Shown here: piece after piece, positions 1-13,671 of the stretch
Position numbering within the stretch: the first letter of the stretch is position 1
Layout: each line of letters starts with the position of its first letter
NCBI GenBank assembly: GCA_030533445.1
Contig: CM060069.1
Span: 501,256 to 565,255 of the forward strand
Length of the DNA stretch: 64,000 nt
Direction: 5' to 3'
Source: Cyprinodon diabolis
Taxonomy: Eukaryota; Chordata; Actinopteri; Cyprinodontiformes; Cyprinodontidae
Made by a program: the position numbers and the translations under genes
Notes under the pieces: generated by a model
Seen by the model: only the letters and a program-made list of their open reading frames with translations
Told to the model about the DNA's origin: nothing
Databases searched by the model: none

Positions 1-3000
1 CCTGTAGCAGTAGGAACGGTAGGAACAGTGGGACTGTAGTAGTTGGAACGGTGGGACTGTACTAGTAGTGACGAGTGGGCCTGTACTAGTAGTGATTAGT
101 GGGCCTGTAGTAGAAGGAAAGGTTGGGCCTGTAGCAGTAGGAACGGTAGGAACAGTGGGACTGTAGTAGTTGGAACGGTGGGACTGTACTAGTAGTGACG
201 AGTGGGCCTGTAGTAGTAGTGACGAGTGGGCCTGTAGTAGAAGGAATGGATGGACCTGTAGAAGGAGGGACGGGTGGGCCTGTAGTAGTAGAGATGAGTG
301 GTCCTGTAGTAGTAGGGACGGGTGGGCCTGTAGTAGTAGGAACAGGTGGGCCTGTACTATTAGTGACGAGTGGGCCTGTAGTAGTAGTGACGAGTGGGCC
401 TGTAGTAGGAGGAACAGGTGGGCCTGTACTATTAGTGACGAGTGGGCCTGTAGTAGTAGTGACGAGTGGGCCTGTAGTAGAAGGAACGGGTGGGCCTGTA
501 GTAGAAGGAACGGCAGGGCCTGTAGTAGAAGGAACGGGTGGGCCTGTAGTAGAAGGAACGGGTGGGCCTGTAGAAGGAGGAACGGGTGGGCCTGTAGTAG
601 AAGGAACGGGTGGGCCTGTACTAGAAGGAACGGTAGGGCCTGTAGTAGAAGGAACGGGTGGGCCTGTAGTAGAAGGAACGGTAGGGCCTGTAGAAGGAGG
701 AACGGGTGGGCCTGTAGTAGAAGGAACGGGTGGGCCTGTAGAAGGAGGAACGGGTGGGCCTGTAGTAGAAGGAACGGGTGGGTAGTAGTAGAAGGAACGG
801 TAGGGCCTGTAGTAGAAGGAACGGGTGGGCCTGTAGTAGAAGGAACGGCAGGGCCTGTAGTAGAAGGAACGGGTGGGCCTGTAGTAGAAGGAACGGGTGG
901 GCCTGTAGTAGAAGGAACGGCAGGGCCTGTAGTAGAAGGAACGGGTGGGCCTGTAGTAGAAGGAACAGGTGGGCCTGTAGAAGGAGGAACGGGTGGGCCT
1001 GTAGTAGTAGAAGGAACGGCTGGGCCTGTAGTAGAAGGAACGGTTGGGCCTGTAGAAGGAGGAACGGGTGGGCCTGTAGTAGGTGGAACGGGTGGGCCTG
1101 TACTAGTAGTGATTAGTGGGCCTGTAGTAGAAGGAATGGGTGGGCCTGTAGTAGAAGGAACGGTAGGAACAGTGGGACTGTAGTAGTTGGAACGGTGGGA
1201 CTGTACTAGTAGTGACGAGTGGGCCTGTAGTAGTAGTGACGAGTGGGCCTGTAGTAGAAGGAATGTGTGGGCCTGTAGTAGAAGGAATGGATGGACCTGT
1301 AGAAGGAGGGACGGGTGGGCCTGTAGTAGTAGAGATGAGTGGGCCTGTAGTAGTAGGGACGGGTGGGCCTGTAGTAGTAGGAACAGGTGGGCCTGTACTA
1401 TTAGTGACGAGTGGGCCTGTAGTAGTAGTGACGAGTGGGCCTGTAGTAGGAGGAACAGGTGGGCCTGTACTATTAGTGACGAGTGGGCCTGTAGTAGTAG
1501 TGACGAGTGGGCCTGTAGTAGAAGGAACGGGTGGGCCTGTAGTAGAAGGAACGGTAGAGCCTGTAGTAGAAGGAACGGGTGGGCCTGTAGTAGTAGTGAA
1601 GAGTGGGCCTGTAGTAGAAGGAACGGGTGGGCCTGTAGTAGAAGGAACGGGTGGGCCTGTAGAAGGAGGAACGGGTGGGCCTGTACTAGAAGGAACGGTA
1701 GGGCCTGTAGTAGAAGGAACGGGTGGGCCTGTAGTAGAAGGAATGGTAGGGCCTGTAGAAGGAGGAACGGGTGGGCCTGTAGTAGTAGAAGGAACGGCTG
1801 GGCCTCTAGTAGGAGGAACGGGTGGGCCTGTATTAGTAGTGACGAGTGGGCCTGTAGTAGTAGTGACGAGTAGGCCTTTAGTAGAAGGAACGGGTGGGTA
1901 GTAGTAGAGGGAACGGTAGGGCCTGTAGTAGAAGGAACGGGTGGGCCTGTAGTAGTAGTGACGAGTAGGCCTTTAGTAGAAGGAATGGGTGGGTAGTAGT
2001 AGAGGGAACGGTAGGGCCTGTAGTAGAAGGAACGAGTGGGCCTGTAGTAGTAGTGACGAGTAGGCCTTTAGTAGAAGGAACGGTAGGGCCTGTAGTAGAG
2101 GGAACGGTAGGGCCTGTAGTAGGAGGAACGGCTGGGCCTGTAGTAGAAGGAACGGTAGGGCCTGTAGAAGGAGGAACGGGTGGGCCTGTAGTAGAAGGAA
2201 CGGCTGGGCCTGTAGTAGAAGGAACGGGTGGGCCTGTAGTAGAAGGAACGGCTGGGCCTGTAGAAGGAGGAACGGGTGGGCCTGTAGTAGTAGTGACGAG
2301 TGGGCCTGTAGAAGAAGGAACGGGTGGGCCTGTAGAAGGAGGAACGGGTGGGCCTGTAGTAGAAGGAACGGGTGGGCCTGTAGAAGGAGGAACGGGTGGG
2401 CCTGTAGTAGTAGTGACGAGTGGGCCTGTAGTAGAAGGAACGGCTGGGCCTGTAGTAGAAGGAACGGGTGGGCCTGTAGAAGGAGGAACGGGTGGGCCTG
2501 TAGTAGTAGTGACGAGTGGGCCTGTAGTAGTAGTGACGAGTGGGCCTGTAGTAGAAGGAACGGGTGGGCCTGTAGTAGAAGGAACGGGTGGGCCTGTAGT
2601 AGAAGGAACGGTAGGGCCTGTAGTAGAAGGAACGGGTGGGCCTGTAGAAGGAGGAACGGGTGGGCCTGTAGTAGTAGTGACGAGTGGGCCTGTAGTAGTA
2701 GTGACGAGTGGGCTTGTAGTAGAAGGAACGGGTGGGCCTGTAGTAGAAGGAACGGGTGGGCCTGTAGAAGGAGGAATAGGTGGGCCTGTAGTAGTAGTGA
2801 CGAGTGGGCCTGTAGTAGAAGGATCGGGTTGGTAGTAGTAGAAGGAACGGTAGGGCCTGTAGTAGAAGGAACGGGTGGGCCTGTAGTAGAAGGAACGGGT
2901 GGGCCTGTAGTAGAAGGAACGGTAGGGCCTGTAGTAGAAGGAACGGGTGGGCCTGTAGTAGAAGGAATGGTAGGGCCTGTAGTAGAAGGAACGGGTGGGC

Positions 3001-4771
3001 CTGTAGAAGGAGGAACAGGTGGGCCTGTAGTAGTAGTGACGAGTAGGCCTGTAGTAGTAGTGACGAGTGAGCCTGTAGTAGAAGGAGCGGGTGGGTAGTA
3101 GTAGAAGGAACGGTAGGGCCTGTAGTAGAAGGAACGGGTGGGCCTGTAGTAGAAGGAACGGGTGGGCCTGTAGTAGAAGGAACGGTAGGGCCTGTAGTAG
3201 AAGGAACGGGTGGGCCTGTAGTAGAAGGAACGGGTGGGCCTGTAGTAGAAGGAACGGGTGGGCCTGTAGTAGAAGGAATGGGTGGGCCTGTAGTAGTAGG
3301 AACGGTAGGGACTGTAGTAGAAGGAACGGGTGGGCCTGTAGTAGAAGGAACGGCTGGGCCTGTAGTAGAAGGAACGGCTGGGCCTGTAGTAGAAGGAACG
3401 GGTGGGCCTGTAGTAGAAGGAACGGTAGGGCCTGTAGTAGAAGGAACGGGTGGGCCTGTAGTAGAAGGAACGGGTGGGCCTGTAGTAGAAGGAACGGCTG
3501 GGCCTGTAGTAGAAGGAACGGGTGGGCCTGTAGTAGAAGGAACGGTAGGGCCTGTAGTAGAAGGAACGGATGGGCCTGTAGTAGAAGGAACGGGTGGGTA
3601 GTAATAGAAGGAACGGTAGGGCCTGTAGTAGAAGGAACGGTAGGGCCTGTAGTAGAAGGAACGGGTGGACCTGTAGAAGGAGGAACGGGTGGGTCTTTAG
3701 TAGCAGTGACGAGTGGGCCTGTAGTAGAAGGAACGGGTGGGCCTGTAGTAGAAGGAGCGGGTGGGCCTGTAGTAGAAGGAACGGGTGGGCCTGTAGTAGA
3801 AGGAACGGGTGGGCCTGTAGTAGAAGGAACGGGTGGGTAGTAGTAGAAGGAACGGGTGGGCCTGTAGTAGAAGGAACGGGTGGGCCTGTAGTAGAAGGAA
3901 CGGGTGGGCCTGTAGTAGAAGGAACGGTAGGGCCTGTAGTAGAAGGAACGGATGGGCCTGTAGTAGAAGGAACGGGTGGGTAGTAATAGAAGGAACGGTA
4001 GGGCCTGTAGTAGAAGGAACAGGTGGGCCTGTAGTAGAAGGAACGGTAGGGCCTGTAGTAGAAGGAACGGTAGGGCCTGTAGTAGAAGGAACGGGTGGAC
4101 CTGTAGAAGGAGGAACGGGTGGGTCTTTAGTAGCAGTGACGAGTGGGCCTGTAGTAGAAGGAACAGGTGGGCCTGTAGTAGAAGGAACGGGTGGGCCTGT
4201 AGTAGAAGGAACGGGTGGGTCTGTAGTAGGAGGAACGGGTGGGCCTGTAGTAGAAGGAACGGGTGGGCCTGTAGTAGAAGGAACGGGTGGGCCTGTAGTA
4301 GGAGGAACGGGTGGGCCTGTAGTAGAAGGAACGGGTGGGCCTGTAGTAGAAGGAACGGGGTGGGCCTGTAGTAGAAGGAACGGTAGGGCCTGTAGTAGAA
4401 GGAACGGGTGGGCCTGTAGTAGAAGGAACGGGTGGGCCTGTAGTAGGAGGAACGGGTGGGCCTGTAGTAGAAGGAACGGTAGGGCCTGTAGTAGGAGGAT
4501 TGGTAGGGCCTGTAGTAGTAGGGACGGGTGGGCCTGTAGCAGTAGGAACGAGAGGGCCTGTACTAGTAGTGACGAGTGGGCCTGTAATAGGAGGATTGGT
4601 AGGGCCTGTAGTAGTAGGAATGAGAGGGCCTGTACTAGTAGTGACAAGTGGGCCATTGAAGTAGGGACGGGTGGGCCTGTAGTAGTAGTGACGAGTGGGC
4701 CTGTAGAAGTAGTGACGAGTGGGCCTGTAGTAGTAGTGACGAGTGGGCCTGTAGTAGAAGGAACGGTTGGG
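1..4771. repeat. higher-order repeat copy A1 (4,771 bp)
   Basis: The first 4,771 bases match the array from 4,772 onwards in the order of variant units. For example, the unusual CTACTATTAGTGACGAG units and the GGTAGGAACAGTGGGACTG boundary blocks recur exactly 4,771 bp later. The match runs to about 3,090 against 7,860. The second copy then carries roughly 0.5 kb of additional units before the order resumes. The left end may extend outside the window. Confidence 0.8.
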
Positions 4772-6149
4772 CCTGTAGCAGTAGGAACGGTAGGAACAGT
4801 GGGACTGTAGTAGTTGGAACGGTGGGACTGTACTAGTAGTGACGAGTGGGCCTGTACTAGTAGTGATTAGTGGGCCTGTAGTAGAAGGAAAGGTTGGGCC
4901 TGTAGCAGTAGGAACGGTAGGAACAGTGGGACTGTAGTAGTTGGAACGGTGGGACTGTACTAGTAGTGACGAGTGGGCCTGTAGTAGTAGTGACGAGTGG
5001 GCCTGTAGTAGAAGGAATGGATGGACCTGTAGAAGGAGGGACGGGTGGGCCTGTAGTAGTAGAGATGAGTGGTCCTGTAGTAGTAGGGACGGGTGGGCCT
5101 GTAGTAGTAGGAACAGGTGGGCCTGTACTATTAGTGACGAGTGGGCCTGTAGTAGTAGTGACGAGTGGGCCTGTAGTAGGAGGAACAGGTGGGCCTGTAC
5201 TATTAGTGACGAGTGGGCCTGTAGTAGTAGTGACGAGTGGGCCTGTAGTAGAAGGAACGGGTGGGCCTGTAGTAGAAGGAACGGCAGGGCCTGTAGTAGA
5301 AGGAACGGGTGGGCCTGTAGTAGAAGGAACGGGTGGGCCTGTAGAAGGAGGAACGGGTGGGCCTGTAGTAGAAGGAACGGGTGGGCCTGTACTAGAAGGA
5401 ACGGTAGGGCCTGTAGTAGAAGGAACGGGTGGGCCTGTAGAAGAAGGAACGGTAGGGCCTGTAGAAGGAGGAACGGGTGGGCCTGTAGTAGAAGGAACGG
5501 GTGGGCCTGTAGAAGGAGGAACGGGTGGGCCTGTAGTAGAAGGAACGGGTGGGTAGTAGTAGAAGGAACGGTAGGGCCTGTAGTAGAAGGAACGGGTGGG
5601 CCTGTAGTAGAAGGAACGGCAGGGCCTGTAGTAGAAGGAACGGGTGGGCCTGTAGTAGAAGGAACGGGTGGGCCTGTAGTAGAAGGAACGGCAGGGCCTG
5701 TAGTAGAAGGAACGGGTGGGCCTGTAGTAGAAGGAACAGGTGGGCCTGTAGAAGGAGGAACGGGTGGGCCTGTAGTAGTAGAAGGAACGGCTGGGCCTGT
5801 AGTAGAAGGAACGGTTGGGCCTGTAGAAGGAGGAACGGGTGGGCCTGTAGTAGGTGGAACGGGTGGGCCTGTACTAGTAGTGATTAGTGGGCCTGTAGTA
5901 GAAGGAATGGGTGGGCCTGTAGTAGAAGGAACGGTAGGAACAGTGGGACTGTAGTAGTTGGAACGGTGGGACTGTACTAGTAGTGACGAGTGGGCCTGTA
6001 GTAGTAGTGACGAGTGGGCCTGTAGTAGAAGGAATGTGTGGGCCTGTAGTAGAAGGAATGGATGGACCTGTAGAAGGAGGGACGGGTGGGCCTGTAGTAG
6101 TAGAGATGAGTGGGCCTGTAGTAGTAGGGACGGGTGGGCCTGTAGTAGT

Positions 6150-9100
6150 AGGAACAGGTGGGCCTGTACTATTAGTGACGAGTGGGCCTGTAGTAGTAGT
6201 GACGAGTGGGCCTGTAGTAGGAGGAACAGGTGGGCCTGTACTATTAGTGACGAGTGGGCCTGTAGTAGTAGTGACGAGTGGGCCTGTAGTAGAAGGAACG
6301 GGTGGGCCTGTAGTAGAAGGAACGGTAGAGCCTGTAGTAGAAGGAACGGGTGGGCCTGTAGTAGTAGTGAAGAGTGGGCCTGTAGTAGAAGGAACGGGTG
6401 GGCCTGTAGTAGAAGGAACGGGTGGGCCTGTAGAAGGAGGAACGGGTGGGCCTGTACTAGAAGGAACGGTAGGGCCTGTAGTAGAAGGAACGGGTGGGCC
6501 TGTAGTAGAAGGAATGGTAGGGCCTGTAGAAGGAGGAACGGGTGGGCCTGTAGTAGTAGAAGGAACGGCTGGGCCTCTAGTAGGAGGAACGGGTGGGCCT
6601 GTAGTAGTAGTGACGAGTGGGCCTGTAGTAGTAGTGACGAGTAGGCCTTTAGTAGAAGGAACGGGTGGGTAGTAGTAGAGGGAACGGTAGGGCCTGTAGT
6701 AGAAGGAACGGGTGGGCCTGTAGTAGTAGTGACGAGTAGGCCTTTAGTAGAAGGAATGGGTGGGTAGTAGTAGAGGGAACGGTAGGGCCTGTAGTAGAAG
6801 GAACGAGTGGGCCTGTAGTAGTAGTGACGAGTAGGCCTTTAGTAGAAGGAACGGCAGGGCCTGTAGTAGAGGGAACGGTAGGGCCTGTAGTAGGAGGAAC
6901 GGCTGGGCCTGTAGTAGAAGGAACGGTAGGGCCTGTAGAAGGAGGAACGGGTGGGCCTGTAGTAGAAGGAACGGCTGGGCCTGTAGTAGAAGGAACGGGT
7001 GGGCCTGTAGTAGAAGGAACGGCTGGGCCTGTAGAAGGAGGAACGGGTGGGCCTGTAGTAGTAGTGACGAGTGGGCCTGTAGAAGAAGGAACGGGTGGGC
7101 CTGTAGAAGGAGGAACGGGTGGGCCTGTAGTAGAAGGAACGGGTGGGCCTGTAGAAGGAGGAACGGGTGGGCCTGTAGTAGTAGTGACGAGTGGGCCTGT
7201 AGTAGAAGGAACGGCTGGGCCTGTAGTAGAAGGAACGGGTGGGCCTGTAGAAGGAGGAACGGGTGGGCCTGTAGTAGTAGTGACGAGTGGGCCTGCAGTA
7301 GTAGTGACGAGTGGGCCTGTAGTAGAAGGAACGGGTGGGCCTGTAGTAGAAGGAACGGGTGGGCCTGTAGTAGAAGGAACGGTAGGGCCTGTAGTAGAAG
7401 GAACGGGTGGGCCTGTAGAAGGAGGAACGGGTGGGCCTGTAGTAGTAGTGACGAGTGGGCCTGTAGTAGTAGTGACGAGTGGGCTTGTAGTAGAAGGAAC
7501 GGGTGGGCCTGTAGTAGAAGGAACGGGTGGGCCTGTAGAAGGAGGAATAGGTGGGCCTGTAGTAGTAGTGACGAGTGGGCCTGTAGTAGAAGGATCGGGT
7601 TGGTAGTAGTAGAAGGAACGGTAGGGCCTGTAGTAGAAGGAACGGGTGGGCCTGTAGTAGAAGGAACGGGTGGGCCTGTAGTAGAAGGAACGGTAGGGCC
7701 TGTAGTAGAAGGAACGGGTGGGCCTGTAGTAGAAGGAATGGTAGGGCCTGTAGTAGAAGGAACGGGTGGGCCTGTAGAAGGAGGAACAGGTGGGCCTGTA
7801 GTAGTAGTGACGAGTGGGCCTGTAGTAGTAGTGACGAGTGGGCCTGTAGTAGAAGGAATGGGTGGGTAGTAGTAGAAGGAACGGGTGGGCCTGTAGTAGA
7901 AGGAACGGTAGGGCCTGTAGTAGAAGGAACGGGTGGGCCTGTAGTAGAAGGAACGGGTGGGCCTGTAGTAGAAGGAACGGTAGGGCCTGTAGTAGAAGGA
8001 ACGGCTGGGCCTGTAGTAGAAGGAACGGGTGGGCCTGTAGTAGAAGGAACGGGTGGGCCTGTAGTAGAAGGAACGGTAGGGCCTGTAGTAGAAGGAACGG
8101 GTGGGCCTGTAGTAGAAGGAACGGGTGGGCCTGTAGTAGAAGGAACGGGTGGGCCTGTAGTAGAAGGAACGGGTGGGCCTGTAGTAGAAGGAACGGTAGG
8201 GCCTGTAGTAGAAGGAACGGGTGGGCCTGTAGTAGAAGGAACGGGTGGGCCTGTAGTAGAAGGAACGGTAGGGCCTGTAGTAGAAGGAACGGGTGGGCCT
8301 GTAGAAGGAGGAACAGGTGGGCCTGTAGTAGTAGTGACGAGTAGGCCTGTAGTAGTAGTGACGAGTGAGCCTGTAGTAGAAGGAGCGGGTGGGTAGTAGT
8401 AGAAGGAACGGTAGGGCCTGTAGTAGAAGGAACGGGTGGGCCTGTAGTAGAAGGAACGGGTGGGCCTGTAGTAGAAGGAACGGTAGGGCCTGTAGTAGAA
8501 GGAACGGGTGGGCCTGTAGTAGAAGGAACGGGTGGGCCTGTAGTAGAAGGAACGGGTGGGCCTGTAGTAGAAGGAATGGGTGGGCCTGTAGTAGTAGGAA
8601 CGGTAGGGACTGTAGTAGAAGGAACGGGTGGGCCTGTAGTAGAAGGAACGGCTGGGCCTGTAGTAGAAGGAACGGCTGGGCCTGTAGTAGAAGGAACGGG
8701 TGGGCCTGTAGTAGAAGGAACGGTAGGGCCTGTAGTAGAAGGAACGGGTGGGCCTGTAGTAGAAGGAACGGGTGGGCCTGTAGTAGAAGGAACGGGTGGG
8801 CCTGTAGTAGAAGGAACGGTAGGGCCTGTAGTAGAAGGAACGGATGGGCCTGTAGTAGAAGGAACGGGTGGGTAGTAATAGAAGGAACGGTAGGGCCTGT
8901 AGTAGAAGGAACGGTAGGGCCTGTAGTAGAAGGAACGGGTGGACCTGTAGAAGGAGGAACGGGTGGGTCTTTAGTAGAAGGAGCGGGTGGGCCTGTAGTA
9001 GAAGGAACGGGTGGGCCTGTAGTAGAAGGAACGGGTGGGTAGTAGTAGAAGGAACGGGTGGGCCTGTAGTAGAAGGAACGGGTGGGCCTGTAGTAGAAGG

Positions 9101-12100
9101 AACGGCTGGGCCTGTAGTAGAAGGAACGGGTGGGCCTGTAGTAGAAGGAACGGTAGGGCCTGTAGTAGAAGGAACGGATGGGCCTGTAGTAGAAGGAACG
9201 GGTGGGCCTGTAGTAGAAGGAACGGGTGGGTAGTAGTAGAAGGAACGGGTGGGCCTGTAGTAGAAGGAACGGGTGGGCCTGTAGTAGAAGGAGCGGGTGG
9301 GCCTGTAGTAGAAGGAACGGGTGGGCCTGTAGTAGAAGGAGCGGGTGGGCCTGTAGTAGAAGGAACGGGTGGGCCTGTAGTAGAAGGAGCGGGTGGGCCT
9401 GTAGTAGAAGGAACGGGTGGGCCTGTAGTAGAAGGAACGGGTGGGTAGTAGTAGAAGGAACGGGTGGGCCTGTAGTAGAAGGAACGGGTGGGCCTGTAGT
9501 AGAAGGAACGGCTGGGCCTGTAGTAGAAGGAACGGGTGGGCCTGTAGTAGAAGGAACGGTAGGGCCTGTAGTAGAAGGAACGGATGGGCCTGTAGTAGAA
9601 GGAACGGGTGGGTAGTAATAGAAGGAACGGTAGGGCCTGTAGTAGAAGGAACAGGTGGGCCTGTAGTAGAAGGAACGGTAGGGCCTGTAGTAGAAGGAAC
9701 GGTAGGGCCTGTAGTAGAAGGAACGGGTGGACCTGTAGAAGGAGGAACGGGTGGGTCTTTAGTAGCAGTGACGGTAGGGCCTGTAGTAGAAGGAACGGGT
9801 GGGCCTGTAGTAGAAGGAACGGGTGGGCCTGTAGTAGAAGGAACGGGTGGGCCTGTAGTAGAAGGAACGGGTGGGTCTGTAGTAGGAGGAACGGGTGGGC
9901 CTGTAGTAGAAGGAACAGGTGGGCCTGTACTATTAGTGACGAGTGGGCCTGTAGTAGTAGTGACGAGTGGGCCTGTAGTAGGAGGAACAGGTGGGCCTGT
10001 ACTATTAGTGACGAGTGGGCCTGTAGTAGTAGTGACGAGTGGGCCTGTAGTAGAAGGAACGGGTGGGCCTGTAGTAGAAGGAACGGTAGAGCCTGTAGTA
10101 GAAGGAACGGGTGGGCCTGTAGTAGTAGTGAAGAGTGGGCCTGTAGTAGAAGGAACGGGTGGGCCTGTAGTAGAAGGAACGGGTGGGCCTGTAGAAGGAG
10201 GAACGGGTGGGCCTGTACTAGAAGGAACGGTAGGGCCTGTAGTAGAAGGAACGGGTGGGCCTGTAGTAGAAGGAATGGTAGGGCCTGTAGAAGGAGGAAC
10301 GGGTGGGCCTGTAGTAGTAGAAGGAACGGCTGGGCCTCTAGTAGGAGGAACGGGTGGGCCTGTAGTAGTAGTGACGAGTGGGCCTGTAGTAGTAGTGACG
10401 AGTAGGCCTTTAGTAGAAGGAACGGGTGGGTAGTAGTAGAGGGAACGGTAGGGCCTGTAGTAGAAGGAACGGGTGGGCCTGTAGTAGTAGTGACGAGTAG
10501 GCCTTTAGTAGAAGGAATGGGTGGGTAGTAGTAGAGGGAACGGTAGGGCCTGTAGTAGAAGGAACGAGTGGGCCTGTAGTAGTAGTGACGAGTAGGCCTT
10601 TAGTAGAAGGAACGGCAGGGCCTGTAGTAGAGGGAACGGTAGGGCCTGTAGTAGGAGGAACGGCTGGGCCTGTAGTAGAAGGAACGGTAGGGCCTGTAGA
10701 AGGAGGAACGGGTGGGCCTGTAGTAGAAGGAACGGCTGGGCCTGTAGTAGAAGGAACGGGTGGGCCTGTAGTAGAAGGAACGGCTGGGCCTGTAGAAGGA
10801 GGAACGGGTGGGCCTGTAGTAGTAGTGACGAGTGGGCCTGTAGAAGAAGGAACGGGTGGGCCTGTAGAAGGAGGAACGGGTGGGCCTGTAGTAGAAGGAA
10901 CGGGTGGGCCTGTAGAAGGAGGAACGGGTGGGCCTGTAGTAGTAGTGACGAGTGGGCCTGTAGTAGAAGGAACGGCTGGGCCTGTAGTAGAAGGAACGGG
11001 TGGGCCTGTAGAAGGAGGAACGGGTGGGCCTGTAGTAGTAGTGACGAGTGGGCCTGCAGTAGTAGTGACGAGTGGGCCTGTAGTAGAAGGAACGGGTGGG
11101 CCTGTAGTAGAAGGAACGGGTGGGCCTGTAGTAGAAGGAACGGTAGGGCCTGTAGTAGAAGGAACGGGTGGGCCTGTAGAAGGAGGAACGGGTGGGCCTG
11201 TAGTAGTAGTGACGAGTGGGCCTGTAGTAGTAGTGACGAGTGGGCTTGTAGTAGAAGGAACGGGTGGGCCTGTAGTAGAAGGAACGGGTGGGCCTGTAGA
11301 AGGAGGAATAGGTGGGCCTGTAGTAGTAGTGACGAGTGGGCCTGTAGTAGAAGGATCGGGTTGGTAGTAGTAGAAGGAACGGTAGGGCCTGTAGTAGAAG
11401 GAACGGGTGGGCCTGTAGTAGAAGGAACGGGTGGGCCTGTAGTAGAAGGAACGGTAGGGCCTGTAGTAGAAGGAACGGGTGGGCCTGTAGTAGAAGGAAT
11501 GGTAGGGCCTGTAGTAGAAGGAACGGGTGGGCCTGTAGAAGGAGGAACAGGTGGGCCTGTAGTAGTAGTGACGAGTGGGCCTGTAGTAGTAGTGACGAGT
11601 GGGCCTGTAGTAGAAGGAATGGGTGGGTAGTAGTAGAAGGAACGGGTGGGCCTGTAGTAGAAGGAACGGTAGGGCCTGTAGTAGAAGGAACGGGTGGGCC
11701 TGTAGTAGAAGGAACGGGTGGGCCTGTAGTAGAAGGAACGGTAGGGCCTGTAGTAGAAGGAACGGCTGGGCCTGTAGTAGAAGGAACGGGTGGGCCTGTA
11801 GTAGAAGGAACGGGTGGGCCTGTAGTAGAAGGAACGGTAGGGCCTGTAGTAGAAGGAACGGGTGGGCCTGTAGTAGAAGGAACGGGTGGGCCTGTAGTAG
11901 AAGGAACGGGTGGGCCTGTAGTAGAAGGAACGGGTGGGCCTGTAGTAGAAGGAACGGTAGGGCCTGTAGTAGAAGGAACGGGTGGGCCTGTAGTAGAAGG
12001 AACGGGTGGGCCTGTAGTAGAAGGAACGGTAGGGCCTGTAGTAGAAGGAACGGGTGGGCCTGTAGAAGGAGGAACAGGTGGGCCTGTAGTAGTAGTGACG

Positions 12101-13671
12101 AGTAGGCCTGTAGTAGTAGTGACGAGTGAGCCTGTAGTAGAAGGAGCGGGTGGGTAGTAGTAGAAGGAACGGTAGGGCCTGTAGTAGAAGGAACGGGTGG
12201 GCCTGTAGTAGAAGGAACGGGTGGGCCTGTAGTAGAAGGAACGGTAGGGCCTGTAGTAGAAGGAACGGGTGGGCCTGTAGTAGAAGGAACGGGTGGGCCT
12301 GTAGTAGAAGGAACGGGTGGGCCTGTAGTAGAAGGAATGGGTGGGCCTGTAGTAGTAGGAACGGTAGGGACTGTAGTAGAAGGAACGGGTGGGCCTGTAG
12401 TAGAAGGAACGGCTGGGCCTGTAGTAGAAGGAACGGCTGGGCCTGTAGTAGAAGGAACGGGTGGGCCTGTAGTAGAAGGAACGGTAGGGCCTGTAGTAGA
12501 AGGAACGGGTGGGCCTGTAGTAGAAGGAACGGGTGGGCCTGTAGTAGAAGGAACGGGTGGGCCTGTAGTAGAAGGAACGGTAGGGCCTGTAGTAGAAGGA
12601 ACGGATGGGCCTGTAGTAGAAGGAACGGGTGGGTAGTAATAGAAGGAACGGTAGGGCCTGTAGTAGAAGGAACGGTAGGGCCTGTAGTAGAAGGAACGGG
12701 TGGACCTGTAGAAGGAGGAACGGGTGGGTCTTTAGTAGAAGGAGCGGGTGGGCCTGTAGTAGAAGGAACGGGTGGGCCTGTAGTAGAAGGAACGGGTGGG
12801 TAGTAGTAGAAGGAACGGGTGGGCCTGTAGTAGAAGGAACGGGTGGGCCTGTAGTAGAAGGAACGGCTGGGCCTGTAGTAGAAGGAACGGGTGGGCCTGT
12901 AGTAGAAGGAACGGTAGGGCCTGTAGTAGAAGGAACGGATGGGCCTGTAGTAGAAGGAACGGGTGGGCCTGTAGTAGAAGGAACGGGTGGGTAGTAGTAG
13001 AAGGAACGGGTGGGCCTGTAGTAGAAGGAACGGGTGGGCCTGTAGTAGAAGGAGCGGGTGGGCCTGTAGTAGAAGGAACGGGTGGGCCTGTAGTAGAAGG
13101 AGCGGGTGGGCCTGTAGTAGAAGGAACGGGTGGGCCTGTAGTAGAAGGAGCGGGTGGGCCTGTAGTAGAAGGAACGGGTGGGCCTGTAGTAGAAGGAACG
13201 GGTGGGTAGTAGTAGAAGGAACGGGTGGGCCTGTAGTAGAAGGAACGGGTGGGCCTGTAGTAGAAGGAACGGCTGGGCCTGTAGTAGAAGGAACGGGTGG
13301 GCCTGTAGTAGAAGGAACGGTAGGGCCTGTAGTAGAAGGAACGGATGGGCCTGTAGTAGAAGGAACGGGTGGGTAGTAATAGAAGGAACGGTAGGGCCTG
13401 TAGTAGAAGGAACAGGTGGGCCTGTAGTAGAAGGAACGGTAGGGCCTGTAGTAGAAGGAACGGTAGGGCCTGTAGTAGAAGGAACGGGTGGACCTGTAGA
13501 AGGAGGAACGGGTGGGTCTTTAGTAGCAGTGACGGTAGGGCCTGTAGTAGAAGGAACGGGTGGGCCTGTAGTAGAAGGAACGGGTGGGCCTGTAGTAGAA
13601 GGAACGGGTGGGCCTGTAGTAGAAGGAACGGGTGGGTCTGTAGTAGGAGGAACGGGTGGGCCTGTAGTAGA
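6150..13671. repeat. tandem higher-order duplication, two 3,761-bp copies
   Basis: The block at about 6,150-9,910 is followed directly by a copy at about 9,911-13,671. Shared private variants such as GGGCCTGCAGTAG (7,290 and 11,051) and CGGCAGGGCC (6,853 and 10,614) are absent from the corresponding place in the first 4,771-bp copy. This duplication is therefore younger than the 4,771-bp one. Inspected stretches look identical, so either it is very recent or it is an assembly duplication. Confidence 0.8.
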
